Below, piece after piece: positions 12,401-23,460 of a DNA stretch of 64,000 bases. Source of the stretch: Calonectria ilicicola (lineage: Eukaryota; Ascomycota; Sordariomycetes; Hypocreales; Nectriaceae); contig CP085825.1 of the NCBI GenBank assembly GCA_020809705.1, forward strand, positions 6,448,001 to 6,512,000, in the 5' to 3' direction. The position numbers and the translations under genes were made by a program. The notes under the pieces are model-generated. The model was not told where the DNA came from. It did no database searches and was given only the letters and a program-made list of their open reading frames with translations. Each line of letters begins with the position of its first letter. Position 1 is the stretch's first letter.

Positions 12401-13940
12401 CAGGGAGGACATCGGACTCTTCTCTGGCGTCGGAATTATAGAATCGCAGCTTAAAGCCAAGGAGTTGAGCGGCAGTTCGATTTCCAGGAGGTGGCAAGGT
12501 TTTGGTCTCCTCAACCCAGTGTCGCTCAAATTCGGCCACCGCGTCCTCCCCATCAGATCGGTTAGTGAGGGTCAACTGCTGTGCATCTGAATCGGCCACT
12601 TGGCGACCACCAAGCTCGAAGAAGGCCGCAAGGTGGATCTCTCGCGCGCGTTCCCAAAATGCGGTGTCTCGTACTCGCTTCTTCTCGGCAAGAGCCTCCT
12701 CATCCTCATCAGTTGTCGACCACTGAGAATAGCCCGGGGATGCCCAAAGAGGTAGGCCTCCGGTATAAACAGCAGCACTGAATTTCAGATGTGATCGAGG
12801 CCACCAAGAGCTGACCCGAAGGAATTTGACGAAGAACTTGAACTGTTTGATCAAGACAGCGGCGGCGACATCCAGAGTCACATCAAGGACTCTACCTACA
12901 TCCAGATCAAATGTTCCAATAAGTGCCTTGACTCGTTCGAAGGTTTGCTCAGCCATTTCGGGAGGCGGGGGGGAAGAGCTGCTCGTACTACTAGTTGTGA
13001 ACAGCTCAGTGATTAATTTGGAGTAACCCTCAGTTTCCTCGCGAAGCAGGTTGTAATTGGCTTGTCGGTACAAGAGATTGGTCGCCTGTTTGATTCCCAG
13101 CTTCGCAAAGTTGTCCCGGATAAGGCCTAATTGTTGTAGGACCTGGGCATCGAGAACCTGTCGCATAAGAGCCGGGGAGACGTTAGTAGCGATGAGGAAC
13201 TCGCGGAGCACAGGTCGATATATGGTTGGTTCATTGTCCATAACAATGGACAACGAGTCCAGAAAGAGTGTATGTGGTGCGAACGCATAAGAATCCTTAA
13301 TTGTCTCGGACGTTTCGTCACCAAGAATCTCCTTCACGCAAGCGCCCGCATCAGCAGGCTCCAGGCGCCCTTCGACGACGGCATGGATGAACTCTTGGAA
13401 TAGACTCGAGAGCTCTGTGATATCAACATCTTCCCGCGACTGTTTTCCATGCTCACAGATCGCTTCTCGCCCATGATCAGACCAGGTGCTGATTCTCTCG
13501 TCTGTGAGGTTATCATAGCGGTAGTTGGAACGAACCGGGGAGGGCGGTCTCATGGGAGTTTGAGGAACTGAAGCTGGGGCCGGGGCTTGAACTGGAGCTG
13601 GAGCTGGAGCTTTCGGCTGCGAAGGCGGCGGTGGCGGATGTGGCTGAGAGGGGGCAGATCGTCGTTGAGCTGGTGATGAGTTATGTTGGTGATTAGGTTG
13701 GTGATTCTGCTGATCCCTCGATTGGTGGTTTTGCTGGTTTTGATGATGATTTTGATGGCCTCGGCCGTGGTTTTGCGACGAGTCGCGACGGTTATTGCCA
13801 CGATGGCCCCGGCCGCCGCGTCCGCGTCCTGAGTTCTCGTCGCGGTCGTGCTGGCCCATCTGCGTGTCGCCAGGACGATGTGGTGAGGATCTGCCGGCTT
13901 CGACGGAGAGCCGTTCGGGTCTCTTGCGCTTCGGAGGCAT
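6482..13940 (-). CDS. THO2: THO complex subunit 2 (Tho2/THOC2)
   Basis: Four exons (13940-10347, 10291-9152, 9097-9021, 8966-6482) give about 2431 residues. The three introns are 54-55 bp with good splice signals, including an ACTAAC branch point in the second. Tho2 is the scaffold of the THO complex, which couples RNA polymerase II elongation to mRNP assembly and nuclear export. Residues 1-150 are a low-complexity Arg/Gly/His/Gln/Pro lead with a basic PPKRKRPERL start. Residues 150-1200 are a long helical body. Exon 2 carries the conserved Tho2 C-terminal domain (PEIYVTFWALQLGDLFCP, FRWHKNLNMAL). Residues 1579-2431 are disordered and very rich in Arg, Asp, Glu, Gly and Pro, ending in EKRPRR. 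Such an RNA-binding-like tail is usual in fungal Tho2, but this one is long. It is divergent from MET2. Confidence 0.92.
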
Positions 13941-14887
13941 GGCTCTCGAGGTTCGGGGCTGAAGCGACGATTATTTCATTGGGGGTACCGGCGGACCTGA
14001 TGGTCAAGGACGGGCGATGCTCGAGACTACAAAGGAAGGTATGAGCCGCACGGTATGTCGCGGATGGCGCGAGGTTGTGTTGGTGGGGGATACCTTTTGG
14101 TCTGGCGTGGTGATGGCGTAAGGAAAGGCTTTGCTCGGGAGCAAGACAGCCCGGAAACAAAGACGAGGCGCGTGAACAAGGAACGAATGGGTCAGAAAGG
14201 AAGAAGCACGCCAGCACTGCCAGAGGCGGTCACGTAGCGGTAGCAGGAAATGGGTGCGCCCGTGTTGGGGCCGTCGGGGAGATGGCGGCGATTCTCGCGT
14301 TGGCGATGCAATGCGGCAAACTTCACAGGCCAGAGAGCTCCCTTGAGTGTCGCGCGGTCACGGTTTGGCAGCCTTACTGGGGAAATGGTGGTGACAAGGC
14401 TGCCATTGCGCTAAACGGGGTGCACGGGCCAGCGCTCACAATCAGGCTCAGGTACCTGGCAGAGAACTAGCCAGCTTTGAACCGAACCCAGGTGGTACGT
14501 ACCCCGTCCCAATTCGACTCCAGCTGCCGCGATGCAGTCACGTGGCGTGGCTCCAAAAAGCCCGGTGCCGGCCGCATTAGCGCAACGAACCTTCCGACGG
14601 CCGGACCAGGAGTCGCCCATTGGTTGAGTCACTAGACTTCTGGAGACTTAAGAATTACGCCATCGAACATCTGGGGTTTTCTCTCGCCAAACTTGCGGGA
14701 GTCATTGTTCGTGTCTAGATCTGTGCTGAGACGGGCTAAAGGCTGAGAATTTCTTTGGGTCCATTTTTCCTTAGTGAGACATCGGTTGTCAGTGACTATA
14801 TCACCGGGTATCTGTCTTACATCACTTTTTGGAAATTTATAACTATTTTTGCTTCTGTTTCCCTACGGTAAAGACGCCAACTACGCC
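13941..14887. promoter_or_regulatory. Divergent promoter between THO2 and MET2
   Basis: This 947-bp interval separates two genes transcribed away from each other. It contains a TCACGTG E-box at 14538-14544 and a second TCACGT at about 14230. Pyrimidine-rich sequence precedes the MET2 start. No convincing ORF lies inside. Confidence 0.6.
14538..14544. promoter_or_regulatory. TCACGTG E-box upstream of MET2
   Basis: The word TCACGTG lies about 344 bp before the MET2 ATG. In yeast, TCACGTG is the Cbf1 site in sulfur-amino-acid gene promoters, including methionine genes. The match is exact but short, so function is inferred from its position. Confidence 0.35.
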
Positions 14888-16556
14888 ATGGCTCAAGACA
14901 CGGTTTCCAATGGCGGCGAGCAGACGCACTATGGTCAGTATTTGTTGCTTTTCTTCTCTTTTGCTGTCCCGATCCTCTACCATGTTGGGAGCACTCGTTG
15001 CTCCTTTACCCCTGTCTACCCGCTTAGCACACCCTATACAAAAGACCGGTGACTGAATACCTGCAAGAAAGAACGCAATCGCAACCTGAGAACCCGTTTG
15101 CAGCTCTCATCCCCGACCAACAAATAGCAATCGTTCCCGAGTTTACTCTAGAATCCGGGGTGGTCCTCCACAACGTCCCCGTTGCCTACACGACCAGGGG
15201 CAAGCTTAACGCTAAAGGAGACAATGCCATGGTCATTTGCCATGCCCTCACTGGCAGTGCCGATGTGAGCGACTGGTGGGGCCCTTTACTCGGAGGTCCC
15301 GGTAGGGCCTTCGACACCTCGAGGTTTTTCATTGTCTGCATGAATAGCATGGGCAGCCCTTACGGCAGTGCGAGCCCTGTTACAGCCAAGGATAACGACC
15401 CTAGCAAAGGACGCTACGGACCCGAGTTTCCGCTCACAACCATTCGTGACGACGTAAAGTAAGTATATGCGTGTTATTTGTTTTTCAATCTTCTCCTTTT
15501 CTAATATTTCTCAGTCTTCATCGACTTGTTCTAAATGATCTCGGTGTCAAACAAATCGCTGCCGTTGTCGGAGGCTCTCTAGGTGGCATGTTCGTCCTGG
15601 AGTGGGCCTATTTTGGCAAGGACTATATCCGATGCATTGTACCCATTGCTACCTCCAGCAGGCACAGTGCGTGGGGTATCAGCTGGGGTGAGGCTCAACG
15701 ACAGAGCATCTATGCTGATCCCAAATATGATGACGGCTATTACCCATTTGATGACCCGCCTTCTACAGGCCTCGGTGCTGCCCGCATGTCAGCACTGCTG
15801 ACTTACCGAAGTCGCAACTCTTTTGAGTCTCGATTCGGTCGTAACATTCCCGATCCCTCCAAGGTCCAGACGATCCGGGAACGGCCCAGGCCATCGACTC
15901 CATCAGAGGCGCATTTCCATATCCACAATGATGGTCATAATGTCAAGCGCAGCTCGCGGTCTCGCGACAGTGGCGAGGGTATCGCCTCTAACGGATCCTC
16001 CGGCACTCAGACCCCTGCCATGAATGCCGAATCAGCGGACCCGCAGTTTCACGGACCAGGCAAGGGCAGTCTAACTGGAGGAGAATCGCTCCCAACATCA
16101 ACCTACTTCTCAGCCCAGTCTTATCTGCGTTACCAGGGAGGCAAGTTCGTCAAGCGTTTTGACAGCAACTGCTACATTGCCATGACTCGCAAACTGGACA
16201 CCCACGATGTATCCAGGAACAGGGCCGACTCAATCGCAGATGCTTTGGCCATGATTGAGCAGCCAACCCTAGTCCTAGGTATCGAGAGTGACGGTCTCTT
16301 CACCTTTGCGGAGCAGCAGGAGATTGCAGAGCATGTCAAAGGGGCGCGCTTGGAGCGCATTGATAGCCCCGAGGGCCACGATGCATTTTTGTTGCAGTTT
16401 GAGCAAGTTAACACCTATGTTCTCGGATTCTTGAAAGAAGTCTTGCCAGATATCATGAGCAAGGATGGCGGTGCACCCGAAGAAGCTACCGTGGGCAAGT
16501 TGACCAAGTCCAGCACCTTCGGAGAAGCAGAGGTGGAAGATATCACTGCTTGGTAG
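14888..16556 (+). CDS. MET2: Homoserine O-acetyltransferase
   Basis: Exons 14888-14937, 15045-15458 and 15515-16556 give 501 residues. The first intron fits phase only with the GTATTT donor after GGTCA, which yields HYGQPVTEYLQE at the junction. The enzyme transfers acetyl from acetyl-CoA to homoserine in methionine biosynthesis. It is an alpha/beta hydrolase: nucleophile Ser176 in VVGGSLGGM, Asp414 in ESDGLF and His443 in EGHDAF form the expected triad. Upstream hallmarks are CHALTGSADVSDWW and MNSMGSPYGS. Between about residues 266 and 351 there is a hydrophilic Ser/Pro/Gly-rich insertion before the conserved SAQSYLRYQG block. The start MAQDTVSNGG was chosen as the only ATG giving a spliceable frame. 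Confidence 0.95.
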
Positions 16557-17303
16557 ATTACAAATTGCCGGATATTACGACAAGAAAAGCAGCTCTCATC
16601 ATGCAAGTAGAATAGATGGAGAAGAAATACTTAAATTGGTTGTTGACTCAATTTGAGACTTTTGGCGTAGTGTTTGCATATAGCCCAAAAAAATTGCATC
16701 ATTGTCACATAGACATAGTTAGTCTTAGAATTGCTATAGTCCCGTTTTTATTCTCAGTCAGTCCTTTTTGATAATAAATATTTGATAATAGCAGAGGCAC
16801 TGAGCTTAGTGTGTGTGGACAATTCTAATCATTTTCTGTCATGGAATTCATCTGTTAATGACTTTCGGGCAAAAAAAGTAGTATCAAAGTAAATAAAGAG
16901 AGATTATTTGAGGAAATAAAATCTCATGTTATGAAAGTCCTATTCACTCTATTTGAATTGTCTTATGACGAGATTGTGTTTCATAGTTACGAACCAGAGA
17001 GCTCTCTAGGGTAGCTCATGTAAAATCTTGGGATTGAAACGACGAAAAAAATTACTGAATAATTTATACATACTCCAAAGTGGCGTAATATATCTATTCA
17101 AATAAAATAGTATAAGTTGATGCTTATGGATAAATATCCTTTTCGGGGTGGATAATCTTGAGCGGTTCTAGTCCGAAATGATTGGAACGATAAATGGCGC
17201 GTATTTTCGTGACGAATACCCAGAACAAGACCAAGTACCGAACTATAACTAGAGTCATATATTTATGAAAAATTTGCATGTAGTGATACGATGAGCTACC
17301 AGA
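16557..17303. other. AT-rich intergenic region
   Basis: This is the 3' flank shared by convergent MET2 and the Dabb gene. It is strongly AT-rich, with no ORF of interest and no repeat structure that I can see. Confidence 0.5.
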
Positions 17304-17741
17304 CTAGATTTCTAAATCGTACGCCAATGTATCGGTGCACAAGGACTCTCGAAGCTTATGTAGCCTAAAATCATTAGTCGAAGGTAATTATTTTGGAGAA
17401 CGATGGCGATTTTAAGATAAAAAATGACATACTTTTGATGCGCTGGGTGTCCACCGTAGGCCAAAACCTGTTCTTCTGTATCCATTATGGTCATGAGAGC
17501 CATATCGTAGCCCTGTGCGCGATGTGCGGTACTCGCCAGTGGAGGGCCAAGGCTGAAAGACTTTAAACCGGGGATGACACCAACCATGGCTTCTCCTAGA
17601 GCACGCATTTCTTTGATCTGATCCTCAGTAACACCGGGCTTTAGCTTAAATAAAACTATATTATATCTCTCATTAGTACGAATGCATATGACTTGGGGAC
17701 AACGATGAAATGAAATCAATACCGAAGTGATAAATTGCCAT
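17304..17741 (-). CDS. Stress-responsive dimeric alpha/beta-barrel (Dabb) domain protein
   Basis: Three exons (17741-17723, 17655-17433, 17364-17304) give exactly 100 residues, the usual size of stand-alone Dabb (PF07876) proteins. The first exon has only 19 coding bases; splicing gives MAIYHFVLFKLKPGVT, the typical first beta strand. Further matches are GLKSFSLGPP and DTEEQVLAYGGHPAHQK; the C terminus is AYDLEI. Introns are 67 and 68 bp. Dabb proteins are ferredoxin-like dimers. Some are stress-induced, and plant olivetolic acid cyclase shows the fold can catalyse cyclisation. The gene neighbours an oxygenase and two transporters, so a role in small-molecule metabolism is plausible but inferred. 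Confidence 0.88.
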
Positions 17742-18714
17742 TGTGTCGATTTGGAACTTGGGATCGAGTCTGTTTGATTGGGTAAGTCGTGTTATTGATG
17801 AAGAGTGGACATGGAATAATTGATACCTTCAACAGTTGAGGTTGATGGACATTTTAAATGCCTGATTACCTAAGCCTACAACGGACATTTCATATATTCT
17901 GTATTGGTTTGCCGAGGTAATGCCTATTGCGCATTTCTGTCGGACTGGGCGCCGATCCATCTGTACTTTTGTAGAAATGTTTTTTTTTACCACTGTTTAA
18001 TCCCATTTATACAATTGTACACCATCTCTCTAATGGGTGATGAGAGTCTTTTGGACTTATTCAACTCATTGCTTTGTATTCGAACCAGCTCGATGTGACC
18101 TATTTGCTCATATGTTGATGTCAATAGACAAGATGGACTGTATCGAATAATATTTTCTCTATCAGATCTGGGATGACCAGCATATGTCTTTCTCATAATA
18201 TGTCAACACATAAAGCCTCCCATAATCGTAATACACAAAACAGGAGCGTCTCGTGTCAACTTGAACGATCAGTTTAATTTCTAATACAATAATAAACACT
18301 TCCTATGATCAGACTATCGTATTGATGGAAGCTAGGGAGAGAGTCTGGTGTTTACAGGTCGGACAGGGGCCGAAATGCTGTACGGCCCCGCTCCGTTGAA
18401 TCGGACTCCACTCCGAACAATAACAGTACAATGAATGGATTCTGTACAGTGCCCTTGGCATGGAAAAAAATGGTCAGGCGCTTCAATATATTTGACTTGG
18501 TTATACACGTAGTTTTTGACCTTGCCGGTAATGGCGTGGATGAACGGGCGAGTAAAGTACCGCTGAAAAAGCGGTTGTATATTGTCTAATGACCCAAGCG
18601 TCGTCTCTGAATCGCTCTGTCTGACACAGTTGATGCTCAACCTAGGTTTTCTTTTACATTAAAATCATTGGTTTAGATCAATCGCGATGATTTCAATTTC
18701 GATAGCTTCAATTT
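17742..18714. other. Intergenic region between Dabb and oxygenase genes
   Basis: Both neighbours run leftward, so this contains the Dabb promoter and the oxygenase 3' flank. A 102-codon reverse ORF at 18332-18640 has no recognisable motif and I do not call it a gene. Confidence 0.4.
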
Positions 18715-19983
18715 TTAATCGTAATATTTAATTGACCTGCCCCCGATAATGACCTGTTCGTTAACTTCACTGCGAGGCTTGTCTTTTGCGACACCCTTGG
18801 CAACACGAGCTTTAACCCATTCTCCAGCTGTTATGCCAACAACATCGGCGTCTTTTACTTGGTTATACCCTAGTTTTTCCAGCACAGGGCTTGTAACAGG
18901 CTCAAGCTTTAATTGGTCTTCTGGTCTCACAAAGTATAGGACTCCAAGGCGATCTATGTGTCGTTGATCGGGGGGCGGAGCTATAACCCGATGAATGCTG
19001 CTTTTCAGAAATCCGTTGGTCAGGAACTCGAGAGCATCCGCAAGATTGACCGTGATGCTTTCAGGATATGGCTTCACCCATTTCCATGTTCCCTCCGGCG
19101 TTCGGACTTGTAGCGCCGCAACTGGCTGGCGGAAGAGCAGGGTTAAGCTCCCAAAATCGGTGTGCCCCTTTACCCATACATCTTCAAGCTGTCGATTCTG
19201 TTCCTCCGTTCGGTGGTGGTACTTCATGTACCGCAAATGACAATCGCTTCTCGTATTGTATTGATGGCTTTTGAGAAAATAGTCCTCTGGGAGCTCTAAA
19301 ATTATGGCAAAGAGAACAAGAAGCTTTCCCACAATGTCATTGTGAATGTGCCGAGCAAATTTCTCAATCTCAGCGCGATTTTGGTGGATAATCTGAGGAT
19401 GTGTTCGTTCTAGCTCCGGGATAAATTTGGGAACATTATATATTTCCGTGTTATCGAACACTCCTGGACGAATTTCCTGACAAACAAGTTAGTGAGGTTA
19501 AATTGGAAGATGTGCTATGCAACTAACCCGAATACCGAGAGGTTTGTATCCATTATAACCACCTTTCTCGAGGTCTGCGCGGTATTGAAGCTTTTCGTCA
19601 GTGGGTAATTCGAAGAGATCTCGACCGATTGCGAACTGATGATCCACTTCGTCTTGGCTCAGCCCGAAGTTGATGACGTAAAAGAATCCTGGCAAGCGTT
19701 AATGCGAAAATCCATTTTCGTATTTCCTTTCTCTTCAAGTGATCTCGAATTACCAATTTTTTGGATTGCATCAAACAATTGTTTTGCGAGAGCCTCCTTG
19801 CCACCTGGCTGATCAAATTTTGATAGGTCCAATGTGACTAAATCTGCCCAGTCCACTACACGGGGAGTTAGAAACAACATCCGAAAATAATTCTCGCTTA
19901 ATTAAATTCTTACATTCATAGCTGGTCTCAGTTGCTTGGGTGTAGGCGACAGGGGCCGGGAGATTTGAGATTACGGCTGTCAT
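18715..19983 (-). CDS. 2-oxoglutarate/Fe(II)-dependent oxygenase (isopenicillin-N-synthase-like fold)
   Basis: Four exons (19983-19914, 19855-19754, 19688-19528, 19476-18715) give 364 residues with introns of 51-65 bp. Start MTAVISNLPAP; the first junction gives SYELDWADLVTLDL. The N-terminal DIOX_N region includes QKIGFFYVINFGLS and GYNGYKPLGIR. The catalytic core has HTD (His216, Asp218) in KGHTDFGSLTLLF, the distal His273 in KSSIHRV, and Arg287 in DRLGVLYFVRP as the likely 2-oxoglutarate anchor. The family covers hydroxylation, desaturation and ring closure in secondary metabolism and catabolism; the substrate is unknown. It is divergent from an MFS transporter across 508 bp, which suggests joint regulation. 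Confidence 0.92.
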
Positions 19984-20491
19984 GTTGTTGATGCTTGCAC
20001 AGCTATTATTCAATGTTTTGGCGGATGTTTTTTTATAGATCGACATGAACCATAACTTTTGTCGTTTCATTAAGAGTTATTAAATCCTGGATAATGATTT
20101 CCCAAGTCCATCCATCAGCAAACCAATTTTGGTGCGATCGGCGAATGTCGCTTCTCAGGCCTGGATGGCGTCATTCGGAGGAGTATTGCGAAAACAGCCC
20201 ACCGTCCAGTCAGGGCTCCCAAGTCCAATGGAAACCGGAAATTGGTGGGATATGCGGGTAATACGCGATCATGGACCCTGCGCATGACACGACCAATGCA
20301 TCGTCAATACCACCTCAAGTATTTTTTAGGTAGCAATAGATGTTTAGTACTTGGGGATTGACCCCAGATATGTTTTTCGCAATAATGCAACGTAATTGCC
20401 CTATCTCTAGACCATGAGCATGGGTGATATTCTCGCATGGTAATATTTAATTGGCTTGATGGGTGTTTAATAGGCTCTTATCTTGGAGGTA
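19984..20491. promoter_or_regulatory. Divergent promoter of the oxygenase and the Dal5-like transporter
   Basis: A 508-bp interval between head-to-head genes. Several CGG/CCG trinucleotides occur between 20130 and 20270, but I see no clean spaced inverted pair to assign to a Zn2Cys6 regulator. Confidence 0.5.
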
Positions 20492-22463
20492 ATGACGGCA
20501 AATATGGCATCAGAAGCTGAAATCGGTCCTCACGACGCACATTCACTGGGCAAATCCGGCCCTAGTGATGATGAGGCGCAACATGCGAAAGGGGGAAAAC
20601 CTATCGAGGTCATTTCGAGCGAGGGCCCAATTGCTGGATATGATGCTGAGACAATGGGGGCCAGAGTGCTCCTCACGCCTGAGGAAGAGAAGAAGTTGCT
20701 GAGGAGGATCGACTGGCATCTGATGCCACTCTGCTCCTTGATCTTTATGTTCAAGAACCTCGACTCAGATAACGTAAGGTGTATGTTTGCTTAGAGAAAT
20801 TACGAACTAACAAACAAAAAGATATCTAATGCGCGGATCATGAATAAAGGAACGGACCAGAATATCATGAATCAGCTGGGAATGACTTCAGACCAATATA
20901 ATTTGCTCACAATCTTCTATTACGTACGTCTATTGGTCGCCTTAAATAATAATGCAAATTCTCATGGAACCAGGTACCTTACATCGTGTTCGAAGCTCCG
21001 TCTAACCTATTTCTCAAACGGTTTTTGCCCTCTCGATGGCAGGCGCGAATAATGGCAATGTGGGGGATCATGCTCTTGTGCCATGTCGCAGCCAAGAACA
21101 AAACCGGTATTTATATAACAAGATTCTTGTTAGGCCTGGTAAGAAATTTAAGAAGCCCTAGATGCAAGAAAGTTAACTAAAAGTCTTTAGTTCGAGGCTG
21201 GCCAGTTCCCTGGTGTTATTTTGCAGATGTGTTACTGGTACAGGCCTGACGAAATGTCCCTCAGGCTGTTATATTTCTGTAAGTGATGTTGCATTCTATC
21301 TGGATTGAGCGTCACCTAACATTCAATTTAGATATTTGTGGTAATATGTCGGGAATTTTCAGCGGCCTGCTGGCCTTTGCGTTTGACAATGCCTCGGGGT
21401 CGTACGGGCTCTCTGGCTGGCAATGGTAAGTAGCCGACTCAAGAATCCATCCCTCGCACTCCAACTAACAACAAAAGGCTTTTCCTGTGTGAAGGTGTCG
21501 TAACGGTTGCCTTCAGTGTAGTAGTATGGTTTTTGCTTCCTGATTGTATGTCCTGAGCCCCCTGAGCCTCTTCTTGATCGAAACATTTTGCTAACCATCC
21601 GCAGTTCCGGAAACAGCTAGCTGGCTGACGGATCGTGAAAAGGCCTTTATTCAGGCTCGATTGCCTCAAAATGCGCCACGAGCTGCCGAACAAGACTTTA
21701 AATGGAGCGAGATTGTTTCGTCTCTGAAAGACCGGCGATTGTGGCTTTTCACCTTAATCTGGGCTATCTACACGGTTGGGACTAGTGGTGTGCGGTTCTA
21801 TCAGTCTACTGTTATTGCGAATTTGGGCTTCACGTAAGTATATTGTCGAAATGGCCATTGGTCGATGTTACTCCGCCACATGGGACTAACAAGTGCTTTA
21901 GGAATATTGCAACGGCTCAGATTCTCAATATCCCAATCACAGTTACAAGCTTGATCGTAATTGGTGTCACAGGAGTTATTGCAGATAGCGGGCGATACCC
22001 ACGGCCCGTATATCCTTTGACATTCCTTACAATCATCATTGCTTGCTATGCTGTCCTGGTCGCTTATCCTAATAATGGCGCAGTTTACGCGGCAACCTTG
22101 ATCGGAAATGCCGTGACGGCTGCATGGTTTCCGATGATGTGGCCATGGCGAGTTCAGACAACGAGCCGCGCCACGGGATCGGCGTTTTCGATTGGATTTG
22201 TAAATAGCTACGGACAGATTGGCGGTGCCATCGGCCCCCAAATTTTCCGAAGCATTTATGAGCCGCACTACACAATACCATTCACTGTTGCCATGTGTCT
22301 GGTCGCTGCTTGTATGGTCGTGACGTTGATAACTTGGTGGGTGACGAGACAGACGGAGAGAGACACGAGGAAGTTGAAACTGGCTAGAAAAGCGGCGGAA
22401 GCAAAGGGACAAGTCGTACTGGAGGATTTAGTGGACAATGATCTCGGACCCCGTTCTACTTGA
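20492..22463 (+). CDS. MFS transporter, Dal5-like anion:cation symporter family
   Basis: Eight exons (20492-20773, 20822-20923, 20974-21138, 21191-21278, 21332-21425, 21478-21545, 21605-21833, 21902-22463) join in phase to 529 residues. Introns are 48-68 bp. The ATG chosen is the first in frame after the upstream region (MTANMASEAEIG). The protein has about 12 membrane segments and the family signature across junctions: RRIDWHLMPL, FYYVPYIVFEAPSNL, RFLLGLFEAGQFPG and GYDAE-type N-terminal acidic lead. Dal5-like permeases import organic acids, vitamins, allantoate or small peptides with protons. Multiple introns contrast with the intronless DHA1 transporter next door. The substrate is unknown; the neighbouring oxygenase suggests the same compound may be imported and oxidised. 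Confidence 0.92.
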
Positions 22464-23460
22464 ATTTCGCCTTCTTTTAGCATATTAGTTTGCATAACTA
22501 GCATTGGTGCTTGCTAAGTTATTGCTGATGCATATTGCACTCGCAATTTCCCCTGGGCGGTCAATGGAGTGTGGGCCGTAGCCGGTTGGAATATTACGCG
22601 AGGTCCAACTCGTGAAAGACTTGGCGAAGGCGGATTAAGCGAACCATCGAGGCAGCACATCTGGCAATGTTTTTTGATCAATATTCAGAGTATAAACCTA
22701 AATCCAGGGCATTTTGCGGTGTTTTTAACCCGTGTACAGATTGAAAAAGTTCTATGAACTGTTTTGAGGGTATCTTAGAGTTGTGCCGTACGCAGCTATG
22801 GGCTAAGTTAATTCTTGGGTGCAGACACTATTGCTAACAGACCCAAGGATGGTCAAACTGTATATGATTTGAACTAAATCCTGCTTCTTGACGCCTACTA
22901 GGTTGAACCTACTGTTACATTTAAGTTAGAAATAGGTATTTTATTTTATTTTATTGAAATTTAATACGTTCGTCCCTTGATCCTGCATTCTTCTGTCCCA
23001 TGCTCGGATGCGGATCCTATGCCTTATTTAGTCAGCCCTTATCTAGGTGACATTCATTGTGCAAACCGCTTGGCGTTGCAATATTCCCGGTTCAAGTGGA
23101 TCTGGAGAGTTTCTCTTATGGTTTAGCTGGGGTCTTTTCCAAAAGGATCCGCCGATATCGCGTTTTCTTTGCTAATCAAGCGGATCCTTCAGTGGCTCAC
23201 GGAGCAAGGGCCGCGCTCGCGGATTCTGCGCCGATGCAAGCCAAAATTGTGTCGTTCGAGCCAACCCGCGCACTTTGGGGACTTTTGCCCTCAGAAATCG
23301 CTCCTGCATTTGGGCGTGACTCTCTGATTGTAAAAATTTTTAATCAATTGTTCCATGAAACAGCCCCAAGTGCAACCCACGAGACAGTACTGCATGCAGG
23401 ATTCAACCCAAACATGCAGATGGGTAAATTGGATTGATCTATAGCTGCAGTTGATCCACC
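22464..23460. other. Intergenic region upstream of the DHA1 transporter
   Basis: It holds the 3' flank of the first transporter and the promoter of the second. An AT-rich stretch lies near 22920-22970, and two GGATCC-centred words occur at about 23144 and 23182. A 126-codon forward ORF (23057-23437) shows no motif and is not called. Confidence 0.4.

Noticed and set aside
18070..18090. Possible tRNA B-box (GGTTCGAAT on the minus strand)
   Set aside because: No matching A-box, acceptor pairing or anticodon arm can be built around it.
18332..18640. 102-codon reverse ORF between Dabb and oxygenase genes
   Set aside because: No recognisable domain, no splice partners and no supportive context.
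23057..23437. 126-codon forward ORF upstream of the DHA1 transporter
   Set aside because: No motif, ends 23 bp before the transporter ATG, and its composition looks like promoter sequence.
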